Shown here piece by piece: positions 52,188-62,800 of a stretch of DNA of 64,000 bases. Below the pieces are notes generated by a model that saw only the letters and a list, made by a program, of their open reading frames with translations, was not told the origin of the DNA and made no database searches. Within the stretch, counting starts at the first letter, position 1; each line of letters starts with the position of its first letter. The position numbers were made by a program, and so were the translations under genes. This DNA comes from Diacronema lutheri (taxonomy: Eukaryota > Haptophyta > Pavlovophyceae > Pavlovales > Pavlovaceae). Location of the stretch: contig JAGTXO010000026.1 in the NCBI GenBank assembly GCA_019448385.1, forward strand, positions 2,501 through 66,500. The letters are read 5' to 3'.

Positions 52188-54187
52188 ATGATTCCGAACG
52201 CCTCGACGCGTGGCGACATGCTTCGCACGCGTGCGCAGGAGCGCAGCGTCCGCGAGAACAACATCACTGCGGCCAAGGGTGCGCGCGCGCGGCGCGCGCG
52301 GCGCGCGCGCGGCCGCGCGCGGCCGAACGCGCGGCCCGCCACGGCTCGCTCGCCGACGCGCGCGCATGCTGGGGCGCGCGCGTGGCCTCCGTTGCCGTCG
52401 CCGCTGCGCCGCGCGCGCGCAGCCGTGGCCGACGTGGTGCGCACGTCGCTCGGCCCGAAGGGCATGGACAAGATGGTCGTGTCCAAGTCGGGCGAGGTGA
52501 TCATCACGAACGACGGCGCGACGATCCTCGCGCGCATGGAGGTGGCACATCCGGCGGCCAAGATGCTAGTCGACGTGGCCAAGTCGCAGGACACGGAAGC
52601 GGGCGACGGCACCACGTCGGTCACCGTGCTCTGCGGCGCCATCCTCGAGGCCGCACAGCGCCTGCTCGAGAAGGGCATCCACCCGACGATCATCTCCGAC
52701 GCCTTCCTCACCGCCGAGAAGAAGGCGGAGGCGTACATCGAGGCGATGAGCCGGCCGATCGACTTGACCGACCGCGCCGAGCTCATCAAGGTCGCCTCCA
52801 CCTCGCTCAATTCGAAGGTCGTCTCGGCCAACGCGGCCGTGCTCGCGCCAATCGCCGTCGACGCGATGCTGCGCATCATAGATCCACTGACCTCGACGAA
52901 TGTCGATCTGCGCGACGTGGCGATCGTCAAGAAGCTGGGCGGCACGATCGACGACACGGAGCTGATCGACGGCCTCGTCTTCACGCAGAAGGCCGTCAAG
53001 GTGGCGGGCGGCCCGACGCGTGTTGCGAACGCAAAGATCGGGCTCATCCAGTTCTGCCTCTCGCCGCCCAAGACGGACATCGACCAGTCCGTCGTCGTGA
53101 GCGACTACACGCAGATGGACCGGATCCTCAAGGAGGAGCGCAAGTACATGCTCGACATGTGCAAGCAGATCTCGAAGACGGGCTGCAACGTGCTGCTCGT
53201 GCAGAAGAGCATCCTGCGCGATGCCGTCACCGACCTCTCCCTCCACTTCCTCGCAAAGCTCAAGATCCTCGTCGTCACGGACATCGAGCGGGACGACGTT
53301 GAGTTCATCTGCAAGACCGTCGGCTGCCACCCGATCGCCTCGATCGAGAGTTTCGTCGCCGACAAGCTCGGACGCGCCGACCTCGTCGCGGAGGAGGCGA
53401 CGCCCGACTCGAAGATTGTGCGCGTGTCGGGCGTGCCCAACCCGGGCAAGACCGTCACCATCTTCGTGCGTGCCTCCAACCGGATGGTGCTTGACGAGGT
53501 GAAGGCGGCTGCGCGCGCCGCGCGGCCCTGGACGCCCCCCCCCCCCCCCCCCCCCCCCCCTGCTCTCTCCTCGCCGCCCATCGCGCGTATGCGCGCGCGC
53601 TCCAACGTCCGCCTATCTTCCGGCCCCGCCCCGGCGCGCGCAGGCCGACCGCTCAATCCACGACGCGCTGTGCGTGCTGCGCTGCATCGTCAAGAAGAGG
53701 CTGCTCACGCCCGGCGGCGGCGCGCCCGAGGCGGAGGCGTCGTTCCAGCTCTCGCGCTTTGCAAACTCCCTCGGCGGCACCGAGGCCTACTGCGTCAAGC
53801 AGTTCTCGCAGGCACTCGAGGTGACCCCCCCCCCCCCCCCCTTTCCTTTCCTTCACCCGATGAAGGCCAGCCGAGCGACCGCTGTGGTGCCCCGCTCACC
53901 GCCAAGCGTGCGCGCGCACACGTCGGCCGCTGCTGCGCGCGCAGGTCGTGCCGTACACGCTCGCGGAGAACGCCGGCCTCTCGGCGATCAACATTGTGAC
54001 CGAGCTGCGTAACAAGCACGCGGCGGGCGAGACGTCGGCGGGCATCAACGTACGCAAGGGCTGCGTCGGCGACATCCTCGAGGAGGATGTTGTCGTGCCG
54101 TGCCTCGTGTACACATCGGCGATTGCGCTCGCGACCGAGTGCGTCCGGATGATCCTCAAGATTGACGACATCGTCGTCACCAGGTAG
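52188..54187 (+). CDS. CCT4: Chaperonin TCP-1 delta subunit
   Basis: Exons 52188-52278, 52423-53498, 53644-53820 and 53945-54187 (introns 144, 145 and 124 bp) give 528 residues, the normal CCT length. Landmarks: [38 protein letters not shown] (ATP hydrolysis Asp), [57 protein letters not shown] and the end [18 protein letters not shown] and the C-terminus point to delta. It is one of eight subunits of the cytosolic ring that folds actin and tubulin. Two introns contain C homopolymer runs directly after the donor region. Confidence 0.95.
53535..53560. repeat. C tract of 26 in CCT4 intron 2
   Basis: Uninterrupted C run 36 bp after the donor of the 145-bp intron. Confidence 0.9.
53825..53841. 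repeat. C tract of 17 in CCT4 intron 3
   Basis: Starts four bases after the donor GT of the 124-bp intron and runs into a CT-rich stretch. Confidence 0.9.
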
Positions 54188-55425
54188 GCGGGCGGCCGTT
54201 TGTTCGTGGCGCTAACGTACAGCCCTTCCGCGGGCAGAGCTTCGGCGAGCCTTGTGCGTGCATGCACGCTGCGCGCGCGCGCTGGCCGGCGCGGCGACGG
54301 AGCGCGGCCGTTGGAGAGGAGCGGAAAGCCGGAAGAGAGTGTGCATCGAAGCGATCTGCCAGGGCGTTAGCCGAGGCGCGGTCAGCCGGGGTGGGTGGGG
54401 GGGGGGGGGGGGGGGTGGCGCCGAGAATGGTCGCCCGGCCACGTCCGGCCTGGGAGACGCGCCTCCGTCGCCCGTGACGCCAACCTGGCGATCACGGCGC
54501 GAGAATTGGCACCGTGGAGCGCGAGTTGAGCGACGAATCGGCCGGCGAGGGGGAGCAGGACCGGAGCGTGTCGTGCACAGCTTCCAGCTTGCCAGCGCAC
54601 GCAAGGCTCGAGCTCGCCGCTTCCGAGGAGGATGACGACGAGCAGCTCGAGCGAACGCGCTAGATCGTGCCGCACGCGCGGAGAGTGCCCTCGCCGCGGC
54701 TCGGCCGCGTGTTTGCGCTGCTGCTGCTCGCACAGTGTCTGTCAACTGCGATTCACCATGGCTTGAGCGCTCCAAAGGGCCATGGCGGGAGCCATCCTCC
54801 TGCTCAATGGTTCGCGCCTTTCTGCCCACCAAATGGGCCGGGCGCTCACGGCGCTGACCCTTGCTGCCCCCCTCTCCGCTCGTTCTCGTCCTCCCGCCCC
54901 AACGCTGCCACCAATACGCGCCGTGCAGCTGGCGGTCGCGCGCGTGGCTCTCGCTGCCTGCGTGGGCTCGCCGCATCTGTTTGTCATCGGCTACTGTTGC
55001 GCGCCCTGTGCTCGCCGACGAGCCGCCGGGCGGTGAGCTGCGCGCGACGGACGCTCGCGTTTGGCCTTCCCTCGCGCTTTATTTGCGCCCCTGCTCCGTC
55101 CTGCATGCGCCCCATGACCGCGCGCGCCACCGGCCCGCGTTCACGCCGCAGAGCGACGCCGCCGTCGCGATTCTCGCCGAGAAGCGCGAGCGCGGCTCTT
55201 CCAGCGCACCTACGGGTGTGCGGCCGCTGACCAGCGCTTCTACCGTGGCCGCAGCGGACGGTGCGCTCGACGCACAGCATGCAGCCGCGTGCGCGGCGTG
55301 CAGCGCACCCGTGCTTGCCTTGTTGGCTCAGGCGCGCGCTCTCCCTGCCGCGTGCAGGTCCGCCCGATTACCTGGGCACTTTGGAGCTGGTCTTTGCCCC
55401 GCTCGCGCCCCTCGTGGAGGTGCCT
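54188..55425. other. Ambiguous region between CCT4 and the coiled-coil gene
   Basis: No gene could be defined. A G run lies at 54397-54415. The short frame at 54491-54663 ends in an acidic stretch (ASEEDDDEQLERTR) and could be a terminal exon. A plus-strand frame at about 55000-55360 has mixed, protein-like composition (VAILAEKRERGS, LDAQHAAACAACSAPVLAL) and may be a 5' exon of the next gene, joined by an intron whose acceptor could be the cag near 55360; the donor was not found. GC content here is lower than in the rest of the window. Confidence 0.4.
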
Positions 55426-56220
55426 ATGCTCCGCACGATCCGCCAAGCCGTGGAGTACCTGATTGAGACCAAGGTCTCGGCCCTCGCGGAGAAGGTCTCG
55501 GCCCTCGCGGAGAAGGACAAGGTGCTCGCGTTTGCGCTCGCGGAGAAGGACAAGATGCTCGCGGAGAAGGACAAGGTGCTCGCGGAGAAGGACAAGGTGC
55601 TCGCGTTTGCGCTCGCGGAGAACGACAAGGTGCTCGCGGAGAAGGTCTCGGCCCTCGCGGAGAAGGACAAGATGCTCGCGGAGAAGGACAAGTTGCTCGA
55701 GGTAGTCGAGGACAGAAACACGCTCATGATCAACGCAAAGGCGATCGCGCTCGCATCCTTCAAGGCGCAGTATGAGCCGCGCATCATGCTCGACATCCTG
55801 TGGACTGGGCTCGAATCCGCGCAGCTCTTCGACCGTGCGCAAAGCCGCGCCAAGTGGCAAATGCTGGTGCGCGACGTGCTGCACGAGGGCAAACTCACGG
55901 AAGCGGCCGAGGCTGATCTCAAGGACCTCGACGGCTTGAACGAGCTCCCGACTGTCATTTACGACCTGGGATCGCTAGCCAACCGCCTGTGTTCGGCGCA
56001 CCACAAGGGCGCCACGGACTTTGGGGGCACTGGCTGGCGCCTCGGAGTGTCGCCTTCGCCAGGTTTGGCGACGGCTCTCGTGCTCGCCGCGGTCGCGCGC
56101 ACCTTGCGCAAGGAGGGAATCGACTCCATGCTGGCTGGGCGCATCATCTACCTCAACCCGCAGTGCGAGGACTTTCGCGAGTTTGACAAGGGATCTTTGC
56201 GCTGGGTGGGAATTGGGTGA
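55426..56220 (+). CDS. Coiled-coil protein with LAEKDKV-type heptad repeats, unrecognised
   Basis: 264 residues from the ATG at 55426 (MLRTIRQAVEYLIETKVSA); the frame is open further upstream (PPDYLGTLELVF), so the true 5' end is probably an earlier exon. Residues 16-92 are tandem heptads built on LAEKDKV and LAEKVSA, predicted as one long helix. The C-terminal 165 residues look globular (ALASFKAQYEPRIMLDILW, RAKWQMLVRDVLHEGKLTE, LVLAAVARTLRKEGIDSML, IIYLNPQCEDF). No family recognised. Codon use is more balanced and less GC-rich than in the neighbours. It sits next to the Fanzor-bearing gene, tail to tail, and might belong to that element or to an expanded family. Confidence 0.6.
   Translation: MLRTIRQAVEYLIETKVSALAEKVSALAEKDKVLAFALAEKDKMLAEKDKVLAEKDKVLAFALAENDKVLAEKVSALAEKDKMLAEKDKLLEVVEDRNTLMINAKAIALASFKAQYEPRIMLDILWTGLESAQLFDRAQSRAKWQMLVRDVLHEGKLTEAAEADLKDLDGLNELPTVIYDLGSLANRLCSAHHKGATDFGGTGWRLGVSPSPGLATALVLAAVARTLRKEGIDSMLAGRIIYLNPQCEDFREFDKGSLRWVGIG
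55470..55697 (+). repeat. Heptad-coding tandem repeat
   Basis: Mixed 21-bp units (ctcgcggagaaggacaag plus one codon) with a longer variant that inserts FA codons. Around ten units, in frame throughout. Confidence 0.9.
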
Positions 56221-56241
56221 GAAATCACGGAAAACTGAGGT

Positions 56242-56275
<34 letters not shown>
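56242..56275. repeat. G tract of 34 bp
   Basis: Begins 21 bp after the stop of the coiled-coil gene, on the side facing the Fanzor-bearing gene. Possible boundary between two sequence blocks. Confidence 0.92.
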
Positions 56276-56278
<3 letters not shown>

Positions 56279-56832
56279 CAGCTCACAGTGGCGCTGAGGA
56301 GAAAAGGGCGCGGCCCGACCATGAGGGGTATAGTACGACCCGGGTCGCAAAGCTCGAGCAATCAAGCCCAGCCAATGAGCGCTCGAGGATTGTGAGCGAC
56401 GTCCGGGACGAGTCCAGGACTGGGCCCGTATAGATGGTCAAGCCAAATCCGATCAGGGGCACGATCGCGCCCCGAGTGCAGCGCGGGCCGTTCGGAAGGA
56501 CGTCCTTGTGAGGGAGCTCTTCGCGTTTGGCGAGCGGGGGAGCACGACGCGCAGCGTTGCTGCGGCGGCGTGCGGGCGGCGAGCAGCGGTCGGGCTGCTC
56601 GCGACGAGGCCGGAGCAGACGGCGCCGTGGCCGCCGGCGCAGGTGACGCGCGCCGACGAGCCGTAGCGAGCGTCCGTGATCCGCACGGCGGTTGGAGCGG
56701 GCCGGCTGGTGCGGCGCGCTCGGCCACGGGTGGCGGCGTGCACGGTCGTGCCGCGCGCGGCACGCGTCGCCAGCCGCGCGCGACCTGGGCAGAGCCCGCA
56801 AAGCGTCGACCGCTGCGCGGCTCGGCCGTGCG
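56276..56832 (-). other. 3' flank of the Fanzor-bearing gene; place to look for a guide RNA
   Basis: About 560 bp after the stop at 56833. The part at 56276-56530 is clearly less GC-rich than the gene; the part nearest the stop is GC-rich with weak Arg/Ala frames. In TnpB and Fanzor loci the guide (omega) RNA normally comes from the 3' end of the nuclease gene and the adjoining element end. No inverted repeat or defined end was recognised by eye, so this is position only. Confidence 0.3.
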
Positions 56833-59800
56833 TCAACGCCGGCCGCGCTTCGGCCCGCGCGCGCTGCCGCCGCCGGCACTGGCGCTGGCAGCTCCGCGGG
56901 CGGGGGTGCGGGCGCGAGAGCCGCCGCCGCCACCGCCGCCGCGCCCGCCGCCGTCGTCGCCACCGCCGTCGCCGCCGCCGCCTCCCCCGCCGTCATCGTC
57001 GTCGTCGCCGCCGCCGCCTCCGTCGCCGTCGCCGTCGCCGTCGCCCTCGCCGCCGCCGCCGTCGCCGCTGCCATCGTCGTCGTCGTCGTCGTCGCCCTCG
57101 TCGTCGCCCTCGTCGTCGCCGTCGCACTCGTCGTCGCAGTCGTCGCCCTCGCCGTGCACCATGCGCTCCTCACGCTCCCACACCTCGCCGCGCGCCCACC
57201 AGGCGAGCACGAGGGCAAAGCGCTCAGGCGTCGACGTGGTGTCGCGCCCGGCCGCGTGCGCCGCCATGTCGTGCACGTCGTAGAAGATGTTGCGCGCGGC
57301 GTTGTAGTCGCGGTGCACGGGCTTCTTGCCGCCGTTGCACGCCGGGCAGATGACGAGCGCGTGCACCGTGCGCGTGCCGCCCTTTGCCACGGGCAGGCGC
57401 GGGTTCTGCGCGAGCTCCGCGCCGCAGCGCTGCAGCCTGCCGCCCTTGGCGAGCCGCGGCATCGAGCAGTGCATCGACGTGTACGGCTCGGGCACGAAGA
57501 CGGCCGCGACGCCGCGCCGCCGCAGCTCGCGCAGCAGCCCCACCTGGAAGGCGGGCGGCGCGCCCTTGGGCTGCGCGCCCTTGTGGTCGCGCAGCCACTT
57601 GCCCACGCACACGAGCAGCCGGTCGCGCGTCACGCCGTCGACACAGTGCGCCGCGATGAGCGCCTCGGCGACGCGCGCCGCGTTGGACCGCCCGCCGCTG
57701 TCGCGCCGCCAGCGCTCCTTCCGGCGCGCCGGCGCGTCGTACACGTGCTCGGCGGCGCGCTCGCGCACCCGCGCGCTCTCGCGGTGGAAGGCGTGGAACT
57801 CGCCCTCGCCGAGCACCTTGGCGCTGTGCGCCTCGCCAAGCCGCGCCTCGTCCGCCTCCACGCTGAACTCCTCGCCGCGCCCGTCCTTGCGCACGCGCCG
57901 CCGCGCCGCGTTGGTCTTGGCCGTCTCGCGCGCAAAGCCCGCGGCGCGCGCGCGCGCGCGCTGCGTGAACTGCCGCCAGACGGCCGCCCGCCCGACGTGC
58001 GCAGAGTAGGTGGTGATGTTGCCCATGTTCGGGTCGGCCGCGACGACGACCGCCGCCTCGACGTCGATCGCCCGCCGCAGCTCGGAGCCGAGCGCGACGG
58101 CGATGCGCCCGTCCGGCCGGCGCCAGCGGTGCAGGACGCCCGAGCCGCCGGCCGGCGCCTGCGCCTTCGGCACGAGGACGGTCCCGACGGCGTGCACGGC
58201 GACGCCATCTGTCACCACCGACTTGACGGGCTGCCGGCCCGGGAGCGGCACGCGCGGCAGCGGCGCGAGGCCAACCCACGAGCGCCGCGCGTGCCACGGC
58301 AGATCGGCCGGCGGCCGCTCGCGCCCGGCGTAGTCGAAGACGCGGTTGGAGATGTCGAAGCGCGTCGCAAAGACCGCGTACCTGACGCGCACGTCCGACA
58401 TCGGCGGGGTGTTGCCGTTTGTGCCTGTCCACTTGATCGGCTCGCCATCGTGGTCGCGCAGGTCCAGCGCCTTGAGCCGCGCGCGCAGCTCCTTGCGCTC
58501 GTCATCCGAAAGCGTCACCCAGATGGCGCTCGCGGCGAGGCGCACGTTGCGCGGCACCTGCGCGCAGCGCGCGGCGCGCGAGCGCGCGGGCGCGTGACCA
58601 ACCTGGCCGCGGGGCGGCGCGCACGGCGGCGGCGCGCGCGCTTGGGCGCTCGGCGGCGGCAGCGGCAGCCACGCCTCGCGCGCACATTGTGCGTGCGCAG
58701 CGGCGCCACATTGTACCGCGGCGGCCGTCCGGTCAGCTGCGTGTGGATGTGCGCGAGCCGGCAGAGCAGCGCCTGCCCCTCGGCCACGTGCTGCAGGGTG
58801 CGGATCTGCACGAGGAAGTAGCGCGTCGTGTGCCGGTCGTAGTTCCACCTTTTCGTGGGCGTGCACTTGTAGTCGATCTTGTGGAGGACCATGTCGGGCA
58901 GGTGGCGGTCGAGCGCGGCGGGGCAGCCGACGCGCGCGCCCTCCACGTCGCCGCGCAGCAGCCGCTCGCACAGCTCGCGCACGCGCGCGTTTCGCTGCAT
59001 CTCGGGCAGCGCGACGAGCGCCTCGTCGCGCTCGACTGCCGCGCGGACGACGTCGCGGAGCAGCCCGTTCACGACGCGCGATGGATGCATCAGGCACGCG
59101 GTGGACACCTGCGTCGCCTCCGCCTCGAGGATCTCCGTGAGGCCCACCGCCTGGACGCCCTCGGCCATCTCGCCGACGGCGCGCGCCGTCGCCGCCTTGG
59201 TCTGCGCGGCGGCTTGCTCGGCGGGCTTGCCTCGGGGCGCTGCACCGTACGTGCTCTCGTCCTTGTGCCAGCCGATGGCCGAGAAGATCGCACGGACGGT
59301 TCCCTTGTCCATCGTGGTCGACGTGTGCACGCTGGTCGACGGGCCGCCCGACGCCGCGCCGACGGCCTGCGCGCTCGCCACCGCAGCCTCGTCGCGCACC
59401 ACCTTGTTGATGACGCGGTACGCCTGTGTCGTGAGCCTGTGCACGGCCGCCGCGATGCGCCGCAGCTCCTTCCGCGCACCGGGCTGCGCCGTCACCGCCT
59501 GCGGCCCCGCGTTGAGCGTCGAGCGCTTGACCACGAAGCCCGGGAGCACGCTGCCGCGCGTGCGCGCCGTCGCGCCGCCGGCGGCGCGCGCGCTCGGCGC
59601 AGCGGGCTCGTCCACGCGCGCGCTCTCGACGCCGCGCGCGCGGGGAACGCTCGGCGCGCGCGCGCCCGCGGCGCCGCGCGCGCTCGCGGCGGCACCCGCC
59701 ACGGCGCGCTTGCCCGCGGCGCCCGACACGCCGTGCGCGCGAAGCGGCGCCGACGCCAATGCCGACGCCGCGCCCGCGCCGCCGCTGCCGCTGCCCGATC

Positions 59801-62800
59801 CGCCCGCGCGCCGCTTCTGCTCGTCGCGCGTCTTGCGGAACTGGGCGACGAGGTCGCTGCTCACGTTGGCCTCAGGCTCCCACGTGTCGGCGCTCTCGTC
59901 GTAGCCCCGCCACCTGATCCGGAACTGGAACGTCACCTTCTTGCCCGCCTTGCGGCGCTCGTCGACGACCGCCTCGACCTCGTACGTGCGCGCCTCCTCG
60001 TCGACGCTCGCGCCCGCCGCGCTCGCGCCCGTGTCCGGCCACCCAGCGACCGTGCCGCCCAGCCTCTCGGCGGCCGCGCGCAGCTGCCGCTCGCGCTGGG
60101 CGGCCGCGGCGCCTCGCGCGACCAGCGCGGGCAGCATGCCCGCGCCGCCCGCGAGGCCGTGCGCGCCGACGCTGGCGGTCATCAGCGCGTCGAGGCACGC
60201 GAACGTTGCGAGCGCACGCGCGCCATCGTCGCCGCCGCGCGGCTGCGAGCGCACGACGGGCGATGGCCGCGGCTCCCCCTCGGCCGCGAGCAGCGGCCAG
60301 ATCGCACTGGCCAGCGCGACGGCATGCGCGCCGACCGCGACGGCCACGTCCGCGTCGAGCGGCGCAAAGTCGTAGCGCACGAGCGCGGCCGGGCGCGAGT
60401 CGTCCGTCGGCCGGTCGGCGACGAGCAGCCCGACCGGGCGCGGCGGCTCGCCGGACGGCGCGGCGACGGGCACGCAGAGGAGCACGACGAGCAGGCGCGG
60501 CGTGCCGCCGAGCAGCGCGCGCGCGGCATCCGCCCCGTCGGCTCCGCCGCGCGCGGCCGCGGCGAGCAGCTCGGCCGCGCGCGTCGGGCCCAGCGCCGTG
60601 CGCGCGTCCTTGCGCGCGCGTGCGCGGGCCGTGTACGCGGCGCAGGCGTCGTCGAGCACCGCCGCGCTGGGCGCGGTGCCAGTCGTCGCCCACGCGCGCA
60701 GCGCGTCGCGCACCCGCGTGACGATCGCCTGGTCGACCGCCGCCTCGCCGGCAGCGTGCGCCGGCGCGCACGCCGGCGGTGCGGCGGCAGGCGCGAGCGC
60801 GGGCGCGCCGTCGGCGCCGTCAACGCCGACGGCGCCGTCGGCGCGCCGCCACGCGAGCTTCGCCTCGATCTGCTGCCGGACGGCGTGGCAGTGCCGGTCG
60901 ATGCCGCGCGCGTCGTCGAGCGCGGCCAGCGCGTCCTCAGCGGCGGGACGGTCGCTCGCGTCCGCGACGGCCTGCAGGCAGAGCAGCGCGGCCGCACGCG
61001 CGTTGCACGCGCTCTGCGGCTCGGGCGCGAGCGCGAGCTCGAGCTCGAGCGGCGACGCGCCTCGCGCCGCGGCGATCGCGTCCATCAGCACGTCCAACCG
61101 CTGCACCAGCGCCCTGTGCGCGTCGCGCGGCGCGCCCGTCGACGGCGCGCGCGAGCGCGTCGCCACGAGCCCGAGCGCGCGCGCCGGCGCGCCCGCCGGC
61201 GTGTGCAGCACGAGCAGCGCCGCGCCCGCCAAGCTCGCGTTGCGCGTGACGAGCGCGAAGATGCGCGTCGCCTCGTGCGCGCCCACCGACGCCCAGATCG
61301 CAGCGCGATCGGCGTCCGTCTGCGCGTCGCACAGGTCGCGCACGTCGTCCGGCGCGAGCAGCGCGCCGCCGCCGGCGGAGCGCGCGACGATCGCCCGCGC
61401 CTCCGCCACGAAGACGGCCTGCGGCAGGTCGGCGTGGCGCGCGTCGACGATGGCGCGCGTCGCGTGCACGCCGAGCTCCACGCCGCGGTAGAAGGCGCGC
61501 GCGTTGGCCGCGCGCGCGTGCGCCGGCCGTCCGTCCGCGTTGCGCCTCGCGCGCGCCTGCTTGCTCGTGCGCGCGAGGCCGTCGCGTGGCGGTGGCGGCA
61601 GCGTGGCGAGGAAGCGCGCGGCGGGCGGCGGCGCGCGCACGCCGCGCTGCCGCCGTGCGATGGCCGCGAGCCGCCGGCCCGCCGCGCTGCCGCCCGCGCC
61701 GACGTGCTGCCGGCGGCCGAGCGCCGCCGGTGGCGGCGGCGGCGGCGGCGCGGCGGCGGGCGGCGGCGCGACGGCGGGCGGCGGCGCGGCGGCGGGCGGC
61801 GGCGCGGCGGTGGGCGGCGGCGCGGCGGCGGGCGGCGGCGCGGCGGCGGGCGGCAGCGGCGGCGGCGCGGCGGCGACGGCAGCACCAGTCGGCTTGTCCG
61901 CCCACGCACCCGAGACTCTGTCCCAGACCTTGCCCCATGGCGCGCGCCCACGCGGCCGCGCGAACTGCCCCGGCTCGAGCGCCTGGCCGCGCTTGGCGGC
62001 GGCGGCGGCGGCAGGGGGCGGGCGGCCGGCGCGCCAGTCGAAGACAGGTGCAACCGTGGCGGCAGGCGCCGAGTGCCGCGCGTCGGTCACAGAGCGCGTG
62101 GTGCGCGCGGCGACCGTGGCACGCCTGGCGGGCGGGCGGTGAGCAGCGCCCGCCGGCGCGCCGGCGGGCGCGGCCGCCTCGAGCCCGGCGGAGGCGCCGC
62201 GCTTGCGCTTGCGCGTGCCGCCGCGCGTGCGCCTGCGCGCGCGCCCGCCGCGCGCCCGTTCGGCCTGCGCGTCGCCAGCCGCGTCGCCGGCCGCGTCGCC
62301 GCGCCGCACGTAGACGACCGCGAACGCCTCCTCGCCGGTCCCGTCGACGCCGCCGCGCGCGCGGCGCAGGACCGACCGCCACTGCAGCCGCCGCGCGCGG
62401 CCGGGCTCGCACGCAAACCAGCGCCCACCGCGCCTGACGACGGCCACAAAGTCGTCGTCGCGCCGCCCGCGCCGGCGCGTGCGCAGCAGCACGCACTGCA
62501 CGTCGAGCCAGCCCTCGTGCCAGTCGGCCGTGCTGGGGGCGACGCGAATCGACTGCGGGAGCTCGACGCCAAAGCCGGCGAGGCGCACGATGTGCGCGAC
62601 GATGACGCTCGAAATGGCGGGGGCGCTCGACGGGTCGCCCGCTGCAGCGAGCACCGCCCCGCCCCAGTGCTCACGCGTGACGCAATCCGCGTCCTCGACG
62701 TGCACGTGCGCCACGCTCGCGCCGAGCTGGTGCAGCAACGCGCAGATGTCGGCGTCGACCGTCCTCTCCTCCTCGGCCGCCTCGGCCGTGCCGCGGGCGG

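Noticed and set aside
55000-55400. Upstream exon of the coiled-coil gene
   Set aside because: Composition looks coding but no donor/acceptor pair with matching phase could be fixed, so it was not added to the gene model.
59815-60000. Chromodomain taken as a sign of a Ty3-type retroelement
   Set aside because: No reverse transcriptase, RNase H, integrase or long terminal repeat is visible nearby; the chromodomain is in frame with the YqaJ-type and Fanzor parts.
62250-62760. Possible papain-fold or OTU-like protease region in the fusion protein
   Set aside because: A pattern like FVAVVRRGGRWFACEP is suggestive, but no convincing Cys/His pair in the right order was seen, so it was left unassigned.
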